64,000 nucleotides of DNA from Sphingomonas psychrolutea (GTDB lineage Bacteria; Pseudomonadota; Alphaproteobacteria; Sphingomonadales; Sphingomonadaceae). The notes under the pieces are model-generated. The model saw nothing but the letters and a program-made list of their open reading frames with translations, searched no databases and was not told the DNA's origin. Each line of letters starts with the position of its first letter. Position 1 is the stretch's first letter. The stretch is from assembly GCF_014636175.1 (NCBI RefSeq), contig NZ_BMDW01000008.1:62001-126000 (forward strand), read 5' to 3'. The translations under genes were made by a program, and so were the position numbers. Below, piece by piece: positions 28,793-38,168 of the stretch.

Positions 28793-29710
28793 TTAATACG
28801 GCCAGGGCGTGCCGACGACCACGCAGGCCAGAAAGACCAGCAACCCGGCGAAGCGATTCGAACGGAAGCGGTGCAGCGCCCCTGCACCGTCGGCGGGGGT
28901 TAGCGTCGCGACTTGCCACGTGAAATGCAGTGCAACCGGCAGCAGCGCGACCAAGGCGAGCCAGTCGGGCCGCAGCACCCAGATCGCACCAGCCCAGAGT
29001 GCCAGTGCGCCCATGTAGAACAGACCGACGCCCAACCGGACGCGATTGCCCATGCGCAGCGCCGAGGAGCGCACCCCGATCAACGCATCATCCTCGCGGT
29101 CCTGCAGCGCATAGATCGTGTCATAGCCGACCACCCAACAGATCGATCCGGCGTAAAGCAGGAGGCCGGGGAGCAAGAGCGACCCCATCACATCGCTCCA
29201 CCCGACCAGCGCCGCCCAGGAAAAGACGAGGCCAAGCCACAGTTGCGGCCACCAGGTGATGCGCTTCATGAAGGGATAGGCGGCGACCGGGGCGAGGCTG
29301 AGCAGCGCGACCACCGCGGCATAGACATTCAGCTGCAGCAGCACGGCCAGCCCGATCAGGCACAGCATCACCAGCCATACCCACGCCGCCTTGAGCGACA
29401 CTGCCCCGCTTGCCAGCGGTCGTGCCGCGGTGCGTGCGACCTGACGGTCGAGATCGCGGTCGACGATGTCGTTATAGACGCACCCCGCGCCGCGCATCGC
29501 GATGCTGCCGAGCAACAGCCAGAGGATCAGATCGAAACGCTCGACCGCGCCGCCCGCCAGCGCCACGCCCCATGCACCGGGCCAGAACAGCAGCCACCAG
29601 CCGATCGGCCGATCGAACCGCGCGAGCAAGGCGAACGGGCGGGCGGCGGCGGGCAGCAAGCGGATCAGCCCGCTATGCTGGGTATCGGGGGTGAGATCGG
29701 TCGCGGTCAT
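28793..29710 (-). CDS. ubiA: UbiA, 4-hydroxybenzoate polyprenyltransferase
   Basis: 305 residues from ATG 29710; an earlier in-frame ATG would add about 36 residues without family similarity. UbiA attaches the polyprenyl tail to 4-hydroxybenzoate in ubiquinone synthesis. About eight membrane segments are visible. The two Asp-rich prenyl-diphosphate motifs are in GCVYNDIVDRDLDRQVARTA (NDxxDxxxD) and IYALQDREDDALIGVRSSA (DxxxD), both intact. RFDRPIGWWLLFWPGAWG near the N-terminus is typical of this family. It ends seven bases from a class C repeat. Confidence 0.93.
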   Translation of the reverse strand: MTATDLTPDTQHSGLIRLLPAAARPFALLARFDRPIGWWLLFWPGAWGVALAGGAVERFDLILWLLLGSIAMRGAGCVYNDIVDRDLDRQVARTAARPLASGAVSLKAAWVWLVMLCLIGLAVLLQLNVYAAVVALLSLAPVAAYPFMKRITWWPQLWLGLVFSWAALVGWSDVMGSLLLPGLLLYAGSICWVVGYDTIYALQDREDDALIGVRSSALRMGNRVRLGVGLFYMGALALWAGAIWVLRPDWLALVALLPVALHFTWQVATLTPADGAGALHRFRSNRFAGLLVFLACVVVGTPWPY

Positions 29711-29839
29711 GGCTCCGCTCCATGCACCAGCACGCGGGCCGGAGACAGTCCTTCCGATGCGATCGCTCGACATCGGGCGGTAGCACGGCGATAGCGGGAA
29801 TGCCGGATGTGGAGGCATCAGTCAGCAAAGGCGGGCAGC

Positions 29840-29995
29840 GTGGTTCATCTCTCCGTCGCGATTGGGCGGTTCTTCGAGGCGTTGCTCTGGGCGCTGGCGC
29901 GCGGCGTCGGTGTGATGGCGGCGTGGGCGCTGCTGGCGGTGGTGGTTTCGGCGGTAGTTGCGGTGATCGTGCGGGCGGTGTGGCGGCGGCGGTAA
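29840..29995 (+). CDS. Possible small membrane protein, 51 residues
   Basis: A GTG at 29840 is preceded by AAAGGCGGG at good spacing. The predicted peptide is mostly one long hydrophobic helix (about residues 10-46), ending in VWRRR, a typical positive-inside anchor. I recognise no family. Such small single-helix proteins are easily missed, but a hydrophobic frame of this size can also arise by chance in GC-rich DNA. It is divergent from ubiA and precedes a long palindromic repeat. Confidence 0.4.
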   Translation: MVHLSVAIGRFFEALLWALARGVGVMAAWALLAVVVSAVVAVIVRAVWRRR

Positions 29996-30009
29996 CAGGT
30001 ACCTCCTCG

Positions 30010-30176
30010 CTTCCCCGACGAAGAGTGCAGGGTCGGATCGTCCCCCGGACGATCCTTGAACATGCGGGGCATGTTCAATCCTGCGCTGGGCCCAGTTGAG
30101 ATGGCCGAGGAGATCGAGCGCTTCCGCCCGCATTCCGACGTTCCGCAACTGGGCCCCGGCCCTCGCCGGGGAAGAA
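30010..30176. repeat. Class A repeat carrying an inserted double hairpin
   Basis: The outer arms are CTTCCCCGACGAAG (decayed) and GGCCCCGGCCCTCGCCGGGG, and GGGCCCAGTTG near 30088 faces CAACTGGGCCC near 30145. The element is about 60 bases longer than its relatives because the left arm is interrupted by two abutting hairpins (see the separate entry at 30035). Confidence 0.75.
30035..30078. repeat. Two abutting perfect hairpins inside the class A repeat
   Basis: GGATCGTCC-CCC-GGACGATCC (30035-30055) is followed without a gap by TTGAACATGC-GGG-GCATGTTCAA (30056-30078). Stems are 9 and 10 bp with three-base loops of C and G. It looks like a different repeat type inserted into the class A element. 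Confidence 0.8.
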
Positions 30177-30213
30177 GATTTCAAAACATGAAGAACCCAC
30201 GCTAGGACAGCTT

Positions 30214-30954
30214 ATGCCCGCAACCCCCGCCTGGCCCCCGCAATCAACCCCGCGCTTGTTCGTCGAGGCAGTGCTCGCGCTCGGCCCGCTCCGGATCGAG
30301 GGACCGCAAGCGCATTACCTGTGCGCGGTGATGCGCATGAAGGTGGGCGATCCGGTCAAGCTGTTCGACGGCAAGTCCGGCGAGTGGCTCGGGATTGCGG
30401 CGAGCGTCGGCAAACGCGACCTGATGCTCGACGTGACCGAGCAATTGCGCGGACCCGAGACGGTGCCCGATTTGTGGCTGTGCGCCGCGCCAATCAAGAA
30501 AGGGCGGATCGACTGGGTCGCAGAAAAGGCGTGCGAACTGGGCGTGGCGCGGCTGGTGCCGGTGCTGACGCGGCGGACGGTGGTCGACCGGCTGAACGGC
30601 GAGCGGCTGCGCGCGCATATGATCGAGGCCGCCGAGCAATGCGGGCGCACCGCCGTGCCCGAGCTGGCCGAGCCGGTGAAGCTGGCCGCCTTGCTGCGCG
30701 ATTGGCCGGCGGGGCGGGCTTTGTTCTTCGCCGATGAGAATGGCGGAGAGCCTGCATTGGCAGCGATGCGTGACGGCGGGACATCGGCGGCGATCCTGAT
30801 CGGGCCGGAGGGCGGCTTCGATAGCGATGAACGCGCCGCGATTCGCTTGGTGCCGGGCGCGGTCGGCATTGCGCTCGGCCCGCGCATTTTGCGCGCCGAT
30901 ACGGCAGCAGCGGCAGCGGTCGCTTTGTGGATGGCAGCAAGGGGCGATTGGTAG
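30214..30954 (+). CDS. rsmE: RsmE, 16S rRNA m3U1498 methyltransferase
   Basis: 246 residues, the standard length. RsmE methylates U1498 of 16S rRNA at N3 using S-adenosylmethionine, and folds as a SPOUT knot with an N-terminal PUA-like domain. Family motifs seen: HYLCAVMRMKVGDPVKLFDG (N-terminal domain), IKKGRIDWVAEKACELGVAR, EAAEQCGRTAVPEL, and the SAM-binding knot ILIGPEGGFDSDERAA with LGPRILRADTAAAAAVALW. The start at 30214 is preceded by TAGGACAG. gshA follows 50 bases downstream on the same strand. Confidence 0.95.
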   Translation: MPATPAWPPQSTPRLFVEAVLALGPLRIEGPQAHYLCAVMRMKVGDPVKLFDGKSGEWLGIAASVGKRDLMLDVTEQLRGPETVPDLWLCAAPIKKGRIDWVAEKACELGVARLVPVLTRRTVVDRLNGERLRAHMIEAAEQCGRTAVPELAEPVKLAALLRDWPAGRALFFADENGGEPALAAMRDGGTSAAILIGPEGGFDSDERAAIRLVPGAVGIALGPRILRADTAAAAAVALWMAARGDW

Positions 30955-31004
30955 CGAATCGAAACGCGCTGGCGGGCGGACAAGCGGGGCGCTAAAGCGC
31001 GCAA

Positions 31005-32378
31005 ATGACGACGCACCTCGACTCCGTAAAGACATCCCCGCTGATCGAATCGCACGATCAGCTCGTCACCAGCTTCGCGCGCGGGGAGAAGCCGCCGGAG
31101 CGCTGGCGGATCGGCACCGAGCATGAGAAGTTCGTCTATGCCGATGGCGACCATCACGCGCCGAGCTACGCCGAAAAGGGCGGCATTCGCGATCTGCTCG
31201 ATGCGCTGACCGAATTCGGTTGGGTGCCGGTCGAAGAGGGCGGCAACGTCATCGCGATGAACGGGCCGGACGGATCGATCAGCCTGGAGCCCGCCGGGCA
31301 GTTCGAGCTATCGGGCGCGCCGCTCGAGAATCTGCACGAGACCTGCGCCGAGACCGGGCGACATCTCGAACAGGTCAAGGCGATCGGCGACCGCTTCGGG
31401 ATCGGCTTCCTCGGCCTCGGCATGTGGCCCGACAAGACCCGTGCCGAGCTGCCGATCATGCCCAAGGGCCGCTACGCCATCATGCTGCGCCACATGCCGC
31501 GCGTCGGCACGATGGGCCTCGACATGATGCTGCGGACCTGTACCATTCAGGTTAATCTGGATTATCAGTCTGAAGCCGATATGGTGCAGAAGTTCCGCGT
31601 CGGCCTGGCACTCCAGCCGCTCGCGACCGCGCTGTTCGCCAATTCGCCCTTTACCGAGGGCAAGCCCAACGGGATGCTGTCGTATCGCAGCCATATCTGG
31701 TCGGACACCGATCCAGCGCGCACCGGCATGTTGCCGTTCGTGTTCGAGGATGGCTTCGGATACGAACGCTACGCCGACTATGCGCTCGATGTGCCGATGT
31801 ACTTTGTCTATCGCGCCGGCAAATATATCGACGCCGCCGGCCTGTCATTCCGCGATTTCCTGAAGGGCGATCTGTCGGTGCTGCCGGGCGAGAAGCCGAC
31901 GCTGGACGATTGGAACGATCACCTCTCGACCGCCTTCCCCGAAGTGCGGCTCAAGACCTTCCTCGAAATGCGCGGGGCAGATGGCGGGCCGTGGGGGCGG
32001 ATTTGCGCGCTGCCTGCGCTGTGGGTCGGGTTGCTGTATGATCAGGGCGCGCTCGATGCGGCGTGGGATATGGTCAAGGGCTGGACGATGGAGGAGCGCG
32101 AGGCGCTGCGCTCGTCGGTGCCGAAGCTGGGGCTCGACGCGCCGATCGCGGGCGGACGCCGTCTGCGCGACATAGCGGGCGAAGTGGTCGATATCGCCAG
32201 CGCCGGGCTTTCGTCGCGCAACCGGCAGGATGCGAGCGGGAGCAACGAGACGGGCTTCCTCGATCCGCTGCGCGAGATTGTGCGCAGCGGCAAGGTGCCG
32301 GCGCAGCTGCTGCTCGACAAATATCATGGCGAATGGGGTGGTGATGTTTCGAAGGTATATGACGAGCTGCGGTTTTAG
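31005..32378 (+). CDS. gshA: Glutamate-cysteine ligase, plant/alphaproteobacterial type
   Basis: 457 residues. It catalyses the first, ATP-dependent step of glutathione synthesis, joining glutamate and cysteine. Length and sequence fit the plant-type class found in Alphaproteobacteria, not the enterobacterial class. Recognisable stretches are RIGTEHEKFVY near residue 35, ISLEPAGQFELSGAPLENLH, MWPDKTRAELPIMPKGRYAI, and SQNRQDASGSNETGF-like NRQDASGSNETGF near the C-terminus. It lies 50 bases after rsmE, so the two are probably cotranscribed. A class C repeat follows the stop. Confidence 0.95.
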   Translation: MTTHLDSVKTSPLIESHDQLVTSFARGEKPPERWRIGTEHEKFVYADGDHHAPSYAEKGGIRDLLDALTEFGWVPVEEGGNVIAMNGPDGSISLEPAGQFELSGAPLENLHETCAETGRHLEQVKAIGDRFGIGFLGLGMWPDKTRAELPIMPKGRYAIMLRHMPRVGTMGLDMMLRTCTIQVNLDYQSEADMVQKFRVGLALQPLATALFANSPFTEGKPNGMLSYRSHIWSDTDPARTGMLPFVFEDGFGYERYADYALDVPMYFVYRAGKYIDAAGLSFRDFLKGDLSVLPGEKPTLDDWNDHLSTAFPEVRLKTFLEMRGADGGPWGRICALPALWVGLLYDQGALDAAWDMVKGWTMEEREALRSSVPKLGLDAPIAGGRRLRDIAGEVVDIASAGLSSRNRQDASGSNETGFLDPLREIVRSGKVPAQLLLDKYHGEWGGDVSKVYDELRF

Positions 32379-32389
32379 GTGAGCCAAAG

Positions 32390-32488
32390 CCCCTCCCCTT
32401 CAGGGGAGGGGTTGGGGTGGGGCTGTAACCGACGATACGCTCTGCGAGGCATCCCCCACCCCCTACCCCTCCCCTGAAGGAGAGGGGC
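32390..32488. repeat. Class C paired-palindrome repeat
   Basis: The left arm is CCCCTCCCCTTCAGGGGAGG followed by GGTTGGGGTGGGG. The right arm is CCCCCACCCCCTACCCCTCC followed by CCTGAAGGAGAGGGG. It lies between convergent genes (gshA and the methyltransferase-like gene). Confidence 0.88.
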
Positions 32489-32496
32489 TGGAAAGC

Positions 32497-33816
32497 TCAG
32501 TGCTTCCCGCCGACCCAAGCAAAAATCTGCGGAACCGCGCCATTCCGCGCCATCCATTCCGAATAGTCGCGGTACGCCGGGTCCATCCCGAGATGCCGTT
32601 CCTCGGTCTTGGCGCGCCAGTAATAGACGCCGCTGACCACCGCCATCAGGATCGTCGCGCGCGCGGCATCGACCATCGATCCGGTCGTCAGCACCGGGAT
32701 CGTCGCGATCCACCAGAACAGGTTCTTCGACAGATAGGCCGGGTGGCGCGAGAAAGCGTAGGGCCCATGCGTCAGGATGCCGCGATGCGTCAGGTTCGAA
32801 AAGCGAAACCCAAACGCGATCGTCGCCCAGGCGTAGATTGCGGTCAGGCCGACCAGCACCGCGCCCAAGGGAATCAAAATCGCCGGATGCCCCGCGAACC
32901 ACATCGACCAGCCATCCGCGCCGTACGTGCCAGTGTGATAATCGAGCGGGCCGTTATCGGCCATCAGCGTGAAGGGCGGATAACAGATCAGCGCCGCCAT
33001 CCACGCCGCCGCGAGGGGATTGGCGCTGCGGATGTGCGAATCGAGCGGGCGGAAGGTGAGGATATAGCCGACGGTTGCGAACGCACAGTCGATCACGAAC
33101 ATGAAACCGATCAGCCAATTGGCGAGCGCGACCGGGTTGTGCAGCACCTCCGACAGGTTCCCGCGAACGAAATTGCCGAACCCGCCGGGCACGACCGCAA
33201 GCATGAAGGCGAGGAAGAACGCCTTCACCGCCCAGGAGCGCAAATGGTTGTAGATCGCCTCGCGGTTTTCTTCAGGGCTGTCGACCTCTTCCTTCAACCC
33301 CATCAGCCACGCGCCGAGCGCCCAGGCACCATCCTTGGGCTGCACGAGGCGACGGTCGATCCACAGCACATACGGGACCGAGCCGAGGAACAGCAGCGGT
33401 GCGGCCGTGCCGAAGCACCACATCGCAAACGGAAAGCCGCCCCATTGGTTGGTCCAGTAAAAGCGCCCGGTGCCATAGATCAGCGCGATCCCGGCCCAGG
33501 TCAGCCACAGGCCCGCCAGTTTGGTCAGCGAAATGTCGAGCGTCTCGCGCCACGGTTTCGCGGCGGACCAGTCGATCCCGGTCGAGGGGCTGCGATGGAC
33601 CTTATCGACGAAGATCGACCACAACACCATCGGCAGTCCGCATGCGGCGACGTTGGCGAGCGCCGCAAACGGGCCGTCCATGCCGAAATGGCGCGCGACC
33701 GCGACCCAGACGAACAGACCGGCCAGCCCCGCCAGCCCGCAGCCCGTGCTGACGGCGGATGGCGGGCGGGGATCGGCAGCCTTGGCCGCACGCGCGAGGG
33801 CGGTATCGTGGAACAT
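32497..33816 (-). CDS. Large membrane protein with isoprenylcysteine methyltransferase-like C-terminus
   Basis: 439 residues with many membrane segments. The last 110 residues resemble the ICMT/PEMT type of membrane methyltransferases: RGILTHGPYAFSRHPAYLSK (the conserved GPYxxxRHPxY SAM-binding motif), then EERHLGMDPAYRDYSEWMAR. The remaining 300 residues add about eight further segments and are longer than the usual 150-220-residue ICMT proteins. The substrate is unknown; lipid or quinone methylation is possible. It is a single gene between convergent gshA and the valine-degradation set. Confidence 0.75.
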   Translation of the reverse strand: MFHDTALARAAKAADPRPPSAVSTGCGLAGLAGLFVWVAVARHFGMDGPFAALANVAACGLPMVLWSIFVDKVHRSPSTGIDWSAAKPWRETLDISLTKLAGLWLTWAGIALIYGTGRFYWTNQWGGFPFAMWCFGTAAPLLFLGSVPYVLWIDRRLVQPKDGAWALGAWLMGLKEEVDSPEENREAIYNHLRSWAVKAFFLAFMLAVVPGGFGNFVRGNLSEVLHNPVALANWLIGFMFVIDCAFATVGYILTFRPLDSHIRSANPLAAAWMAALICYPPFTLMADNGPLDYHTGTYGADGWSMWFAGHPAILIPLGAVLVGLTAIYAWATIAFGFRFSNLTHRGILTHGPYAFSRHPAYLSKNLFWWIATIPVLTTGSMVDAARATILMAVVSGVYYWRAKTEERHLGMDPAYRDYSEWMARNGAVPQIFAWVGGKH

Positions 33817-33896
33817 TGCCGCAGTGGTAGCGCGGCAGTGGTTAGCGCACGGTAAAGGCTAGAGATCGCGCAAGCCGAGGCGCGAGAACCGGCGGG

Positions 33897-34670
33897 CTAT
33901 TTCCCGGTCCACACCCCGTGGCGCTTCTCGACGAACGCGGCCATGCCCTCACTTTGATCCTCGGTGCCGAACAACGCGTGGAACAGCCGCCGTTCGAACT
34001 GCACGCCCATCGCCAGGCCGGTCTCGAACGCGGCGTTGACCATTTCCTTGTTCGCTTTGACCGCGAGCGGGGCCATCGAGGCGATCGTCGTCGCGGTCTT
34101 GACCGCATCGTCGATCAGATCGGCGGTGGGGACCACGCGGCTGACGAGGCCCGCGCGCTCGGCTTCGGCGGCGTCCATCATCCGGCCGGTGAGGCACATT
34201 TCCATCGCCTTGGCCTTGCCCACGGCGCGCGTGAGGCGCTGCGATCCGCCCATGCCGGGGGAGACGGCGAGCTTAATCTCGGGCTGGCCGAACTTGGCGG
34301 TATCGGCGGCGAGGATGAAGTCGCACATCATCGCCAGCTCGCACCCGCCGCCCAGCGCATAGCCCGCGACCGCCGCGATGATCGGCTTGCGCGTCTGCGT
34401 GAAGCGGTCCCATCCGGCGAAGAAATCATGGCCGTACATGTCGGCAAAGCCCTGCGCCTGCATCTCCTTGATGTCGGCCCCCGCCGCAAACGCCTTTTCG
34501 CTGCCGGTGATGACCGCGCAGCCCTGCGACGGATCGGCATCGAACGCCGCCATAGCGGCGAGCAGATCGGCGAGGATCTGGCTGTTGAGCGCATTGAGCG
34601 CCTGCGGGCGGTGGAGCGTCACCAGCGTCACAGCGCCGCGCTGTTCGACGAGGAGGGTTTGGTAAGTCAT
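33897..34670 (-). CDS. Enoyl-CoA hydratase
   Basis: 257 residues from ATG 34670; this ATG overlaps the stop of the upstream gene (ATGA), which makes the choice of start firm. It hydrates trans-2-enoyl-CoA in fatty acid or branched amino acid breakdown. The crotonase fold is clear: [15 protein letters not shown] (oxyanion hole), [20 protein letters not shown] and [20 protein letters not shown]. Both catalytic Glu residues (in GCELAM and GQPEIKL) are present. With the flanking genes it probably hydrates methacrylyl-CoA in valine degradation. Confidence 0.94.
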   Translation of the reverse strand: MTYQTLLVEQRGAVTLVTLHRPQALNALNSQILADLLAAMAAFDADPSQGCAVITGSEKAFAAGADIKEMQAQGFADMYGHDFFAGWDRFTQTRKPIIAAVAGYALGGGCELAMMCDFILAADTAKFGQPEIKLAVSPGMGGSQRLTRAVGKAKAMEMCLTGRMMDAAEAERAGLVSRVVPTADLIDDAVKTATTIASMAPLAVKANKEMVNAAFETGLAMGVQFERRLFHALFGTEDQSEGMAAFVEKRHGVWTGK

Positions 34671-35737
34671 GCAGGCGTCCATTCGTCTGATTGGGGGAGC
34701 GGCGCGAAAATCTGGTCGAGGACATGCCCCGTCACGCCCTCGGGCGTATCCGGGTTCCATTTGGGGGCATTGTCCTTGTCGACGATCACCGCGCGCACGC
34801 CTTCGAGGAAATCGTGGCGCTGAACGACACGGCACCCGACGGCATATTCTTGGCGCATCTCATCCTCGAACGTCGCCATCGTCGCGCCTTCGTGGAGCAG
34901 GCGGAGCGAGACCTTCATCGTTTGCGGCGATTTGGTGCGAAGCGTGGCGAGCGTTTGCATCGCCCATTCGCCGCCATCGGCCTCGAGCGCGGCGTAAATC
35001 GCTTCCAGTTCGTCCGAAGCGAAGAGCCGGTCGATCGTTTCGCGCTGCGCAAGAATGCGGGCTTCGGGTGCAGATTGCGCGCTTTCCCCAAGGATCGCCG
35101 CCATGCGCTGCGGATCGGCCGCGATCCGCGTCTTGGCATCGTCGAGCGCGGCGCTCGGCACATACTGCGTCGCAAGCCCGAGCGCGAGACATTCCGCTCC
35201 GTCGAGCCGATGCCCGGTCAGCGCGAGATACTGCCCGATTCGCCCCGGCAAACGCGACAGATACCAGCCGCCGCCGACATCGGGGAAAAGCCCGATCCCC
35301 GTTTCGGGCATGGCAAACTTCGTATTCTCGGTCGCGATGCGGAAATCGCACGGGCAGGCAAGGCCGACGCCGCCGCCCATCGTGATGCCGTCCATGAAGG
35401 CGATCGACGGCTTGGCATAGGTGAACAGCGCGTGGTTCATGCGATATTCGGTGTGGAAGAACGCGCGCGCCTCGGCCCCGTCCTTTGCGCCCGATTCCGC
35501 CAGCATGCGGATGTCGCCGCCGGCGCAGAAGCCGCGCGACAGTTTGGGGTCGCCATCCGGCGCGGGCGCATGATCGATCATCACCGCTTCGACGGCCGGA
35601 TCGGTACGCCAGGCCTCGAGTGCTTCGAGGATGGCGGAGCACATTGCAGTGTTCAGCGCATGGAGCGCCTTGGGTCGGTTGAGCCGGATGCGGCCGACCT
35701 TGCCTTCAATTTGGGTGATAACGTCAGAGGTCGTCAT
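34667..35737 (-). CDS. 3-hydroxyisobutyryl-CoA hydrolase
   Basis: 356 residues from ATG 35737. The longer frame upstream runs into a palindromic repeat and is not likely coding. The enzyme removes CoA from 3-hydroxyisobutyryl-CoA in valine degradation. It has the crotonase fold with the hydrolase subgroup features: [38 protein letters not shown] and [20 protein letters not shown]. The C-terminal half, with [19 protein letters not shown], fits this longer subfamily. It lies between a class A repeat and the enoyl-CoA hydratase gene, with which it overlaps by four bases. Confidence 0.93.
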   Translation of the reverse strand: MTTSDVITQIEGKVGRIRLNRPKALHALNTAMCSAILEALEAWRTDPAVEAVMIDHAPAPDGDPKLSRGFCAGGDIRMLAESGAKDGAEARAFFHTEYRMNHALFTYAKPSIAFMDGITMGGGVGLACPCDFRIATENTKFAMPETGIGLFPDVGGGWYLSRLPGRIGQYLALTGHRLDGAECLALGLATQYVPSAALDDAKTRIAADPQRMAAILGESAQSAPEARILAQRETIDRLFASDELEAIYAALEADGGEWAMQTLATLRTKSPQTMKVSLRLLHEGATMATFEDEMRQEYAVGCRVVQRHDFLEGVRAVIVDKDNAPKWNPDTPEGVTGHVLDQIFAPLPQSDEWTPA

Positions 35738-35744
35738 ATCCTTG

Positions 35745-35855
35745 GCCCTTCCCCGGCGAAGGCCGGGGCCCAGTCGTGAAGGTTTTGCAATCGAAGCGCA
35801 GCACCCGAAACGCTTGGACGGCGCGACTGGGCCCCGGCCTTCGCCGGGGAAGGGC
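35745..35855. repeat. Class A paired-palindrome repeat inside the valine-degradation set
   Basis: The left arm is CCCTTCCCCGGCGAAGGCCG followed by GGGCCCAGTCG. The right arm is CGACTGGGCCCCGGCCTTCG followed by CCGGGGAAGGG. It lies between two genes of the same pathway on the same strand. Confidence 0.9.
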
Positions 35856-35867
35856 AAAGCAGAGACG

Positions 35868-37025
35868 TCACTGCCGCGTCAACTCGCGCCCGACGATCAT
35901 GCGCATGATCTGATTGGTGCCCTCAAGGATCGAATGCACCCGCAAATCGCGCCAGAAGCGTTCGATCGGGTAATCCATCAGATAGCCATAGCCGCCATGC
36001 AATTGCAGCGCGCGGTCGGCCACCGCCGAGCCGGTGTCGGTCGCCAGCCGCTTCGCCATCGCCGCAAACTTGGTCTTGTCGGGGGCGTTCGCGGTGACCT
36101 TCGCCGCCGCCATGTACAGCAGCGCGCGCGCCGCTTCGAGATCGGTCGCCATGTCGGCGAGCGTGAATTGGGTGTTTTGGAAATCGGCGATGGCGGTGCC
36201 GAACTGCTTGCGATCGCGGGTATAGCCGATCGCTTCGTCGAGACAGCGTTGTCCCCCGCCGAGCGAGCACGCGCCGATATTGAGTCGCCCGCCGTCAAGG
36301 CCCATCATCGCGATGCGGAAGCCCTCGCCCTCGCCGCCGACAAGGTTCTCCGCCGGGACGCGAACGCCGTCAAAAATCACTTGCCGCGTGGGTTGCGAAT
36401 GCCAGCCGAGCTTCTTCTCGTTCGCACCGAAGCTGATTCCGGGCATGTCCTTTTCGATCACCAGGCATGACACGCCCTTGGGGCCATCCTCGCCGGTGCG
36501 CACCATCGTGACATAGACTTCGTTCTCGCCCGCGCCGCTGATGAACTGCTTGGTGCCCGTGACGATATAATGGTCGCCATCCTTGACCGCCTTGGTTTTC
36601 AGCGCGGCGGCGTCGGAGCCAGAGCCGGGTTCGGTCAGGCAATAGCTGGCGATTCGGTCCATCGTGACCAGCGAGGGCAAATATTTGTCCTTAACCGCGG
36701 CCGAGCCGAAGCGATCGATCATCCACGCCGCCATATTGTGGATGCTGATGAACGCGCTGGTCGAGGGGCAGCCATAGGCCATCGCCTCCATGATCAGCGC
36801 CGCCTCGAGCCGACCGAGCGCGATGCCACCCGATTCCTCGCTGACATAGATCGCCGCAAAGCCGAGCTCGGCCGCCGCCTTGATCGTGTCGCGCGGAAAA
36901 ATGTGTTTCTCATCCCATTCTGCAGCGTGCGGCGTGATCCGGTCGGCGGTGAACTTCCGCGCGAGATCCTGGATCTCGCGCTGGTCGGGGGTGAGGTCGA
37001 ATTGGGTGTGGTCGGGCTGGCTCAT
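35868..37025 (-). CDS. Acyl-CoA dehydrogenase, probably isobutyryl-CoA dehydrogenase
   Basis: 385 residues. Acyl-CoA dehydrogenases use FAD to make a trans-2 double bond in acyl-CoA. Family motifs are intact: YCLTEPGSGSDAAALKT (signature 1), QRCLDEAIGYTRDRKQFG (signature 2), LQLHGGYGYLMDYPIERFWR and ILEGTNQIMRMIVGREL. The catalytic base is expected in the ILEGTNQI region. The close neighbours (3-hydroxyisobutyryl-CoA hydrolase, enoyl-CoA hydratase) suggest isobutyryl-CoA as substrate. Methylmalonate semialdehyde dehydrogenase and 3-hydroxyisobutyrate dehydrogenase, which would complete the pathway, are not in the window. It is divergent from the AraC-type regulator, 87 bases away. Confidence 0.92.
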   Translation of the reverse strand: MSQPDHTQFDLTPDQREIQDLARKFTADRITPHAAEWDEKHIFPRDTIKAAAELGFAAIYVSEESGGIALGRLEAALIMEAMAYGCPSTSAFISIHNMAAWMIDRFGSAAVKDKYLPSLVTMDRIASYCLTEPGSGSDAAALKTKAVKDGDHYIVTGTKQFISGAGENEVYVTMVRTGEDGPKGVSCLVIEKDMPGISFGANEKKLGWHSQPTRQVIFDGVRVPAENLVGGEGEGFRIAMMGLDGGRLNIGACSLGGGQRCLDEAIGYTRDRKQFGTAIADFQNTQFTLADMATDLEAARALLYMAAAKVTANAPDKTKFAAMAKRLATDTGSAVADRALQLHGGYGYLMDYPIERFWRDLRVHSILEGTNQIMRMIVGRELTRQ

Positions 37026-37112
37026 GCCGCGCGGTCTATCGCGCTTGTGCGGCGATGCCTACCCCGCACTGCCCGATGGACGAGGTTTACGGACGCGGCC
37101 ATAACGCGCTCC

Positions 37113-38168
37113 ATGACGCGCATCACTCTGGTCATTTTCGCGGTTCGCCTGCTCGCGATCGGGCAAGTGCTGCTCGTCGCGCTGGTGATCGCGCGCACTG
37201 CCACGCCGCGCCGAATCCGGCTGTCGAGCGGCTTCCTGTTGCTGTGCACCTGTGCGTTTCTGGTGCTGCAAACGCCGCTGTCGGCGATGGCGGAGGGACC
37301 GTTCTGGCCGCTGCTCCCGCTCGCTGCACAGCTCGTGCCGCTGGCGCTGTGGGTGTTTGCGAACGTCCTGTTCGAACGGCAAATCGATCGCCGGATCGCC
37401 GTGCTGGCCTTGATCATGGCACTTTCTTGCTGGGCGACGCTCGGCATGGGGCGCATCGACGCCGGGGACGGCGAGCGGCTCGCCTTGCTGATCGTCGCGC
37501 AGGTGCAGCGCGTATCGCAACTTGCCCTGGTCGCGCATGCCATCGCGATCGCGTTGCACGAGCGCGGCGACGATCTGATCGAGAAGCGGCGGCGCTTGCG
37601 AGTCGGTTTCGTGATCGTCGTGGCGGTGCTGGCGATCACGGTCATCGTCCTCGAATTCTTCTTCGGTTTCGAGGCTGTGCCGCCCGGCTTCACGCTGGTG
37701 CAAATGATCGCGATCCTGATCGCGACCTTCGCGCTGGGCGGCGCACTGCTGCAAAGCGACCCCGATCTGCTCCACGATCCCGATACGCCGACGCCGCCCG
37801 CCACCGGGATCAGCCCGAGCGAGCATGTGTTGAAGGGCAAGCTCGACGCGGCGATGGCGGACGGGATCTACCGCGAGACCGGACTCACGATCGGCCAGTT
37901 GGCGACTCGCCTCGGCACGCCCGAGCATCGGCTGCGCGCGCTGATCAACCAGCGGCTCGGCTATCGTAATTTCTCGGCCTTTCTCAACGCCCATCGGATC
38001 AACGAGGCGAAGACGCTGCTGGCCGACCCGGCGCAAGTCGATCGACCGATCCTGACGATCCCGATGGACCTCGGCTATGCCAGCCTTGCGCCGTTCAACC
38101 GCGCCTTTCGCGACACAGCCGGACAAGCACCAAGCGAATTTCGCCGGGCGCAGATCGTGCGCAACTGA
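37113..38168 (+). CDS. Membrane-anchored AraC-family regulator
   Basis: 351 residues from ATG 37113. The frame is open for hundreds of bases upstream, but that part runs opposite the acyl-CoA dehydrogenase gene and shows no family similarity. About seven membrane segments (residues 1-240) precede a C-terminal AraC-type helix-turn-helix pair: MADGIYRETGLTIGQLATRL followed by GTPEHRLRALINQRLG, then IAPFNRAF-like SLAPFNRAFRDTAGQAPSEF. Membrane-linked AraC regulators of this layout occur in sphingomonads. The sterol desaturase-family gene 105 bases downstream is a plausible target, but this is only positional. Confidence 0.85.
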   Translation: MTRITLVIFAVRLLAIGQVLLVALVIARTATPRRIRLSSGFLLLCTCAFLVLQTPLSAMAEGPFWPLLPLAAQLVPLALWVFANVLFERQIDRRIAVLALIMALSCWATLGMGRIDAGDGERLALLIVAQVQRVSQLALVAHAIAIALHERGDDLIEKRRRLRVGFVIVVAVLAITVIVLEFFFGFEAVPPGFTLVQMIAILIATFALGGALLQSDPDLLHDPDTPTPPATGISPSEHVLKGKLDAAMADGIYRETGLTIGQLATRLGTPEHRLRALINQRLGYRNFSAFLNAHRINEAKTLLADPAQVDRPILTIPMDLGYASLAPFNRAFRDTAGQAPSEFRRAQIVRN

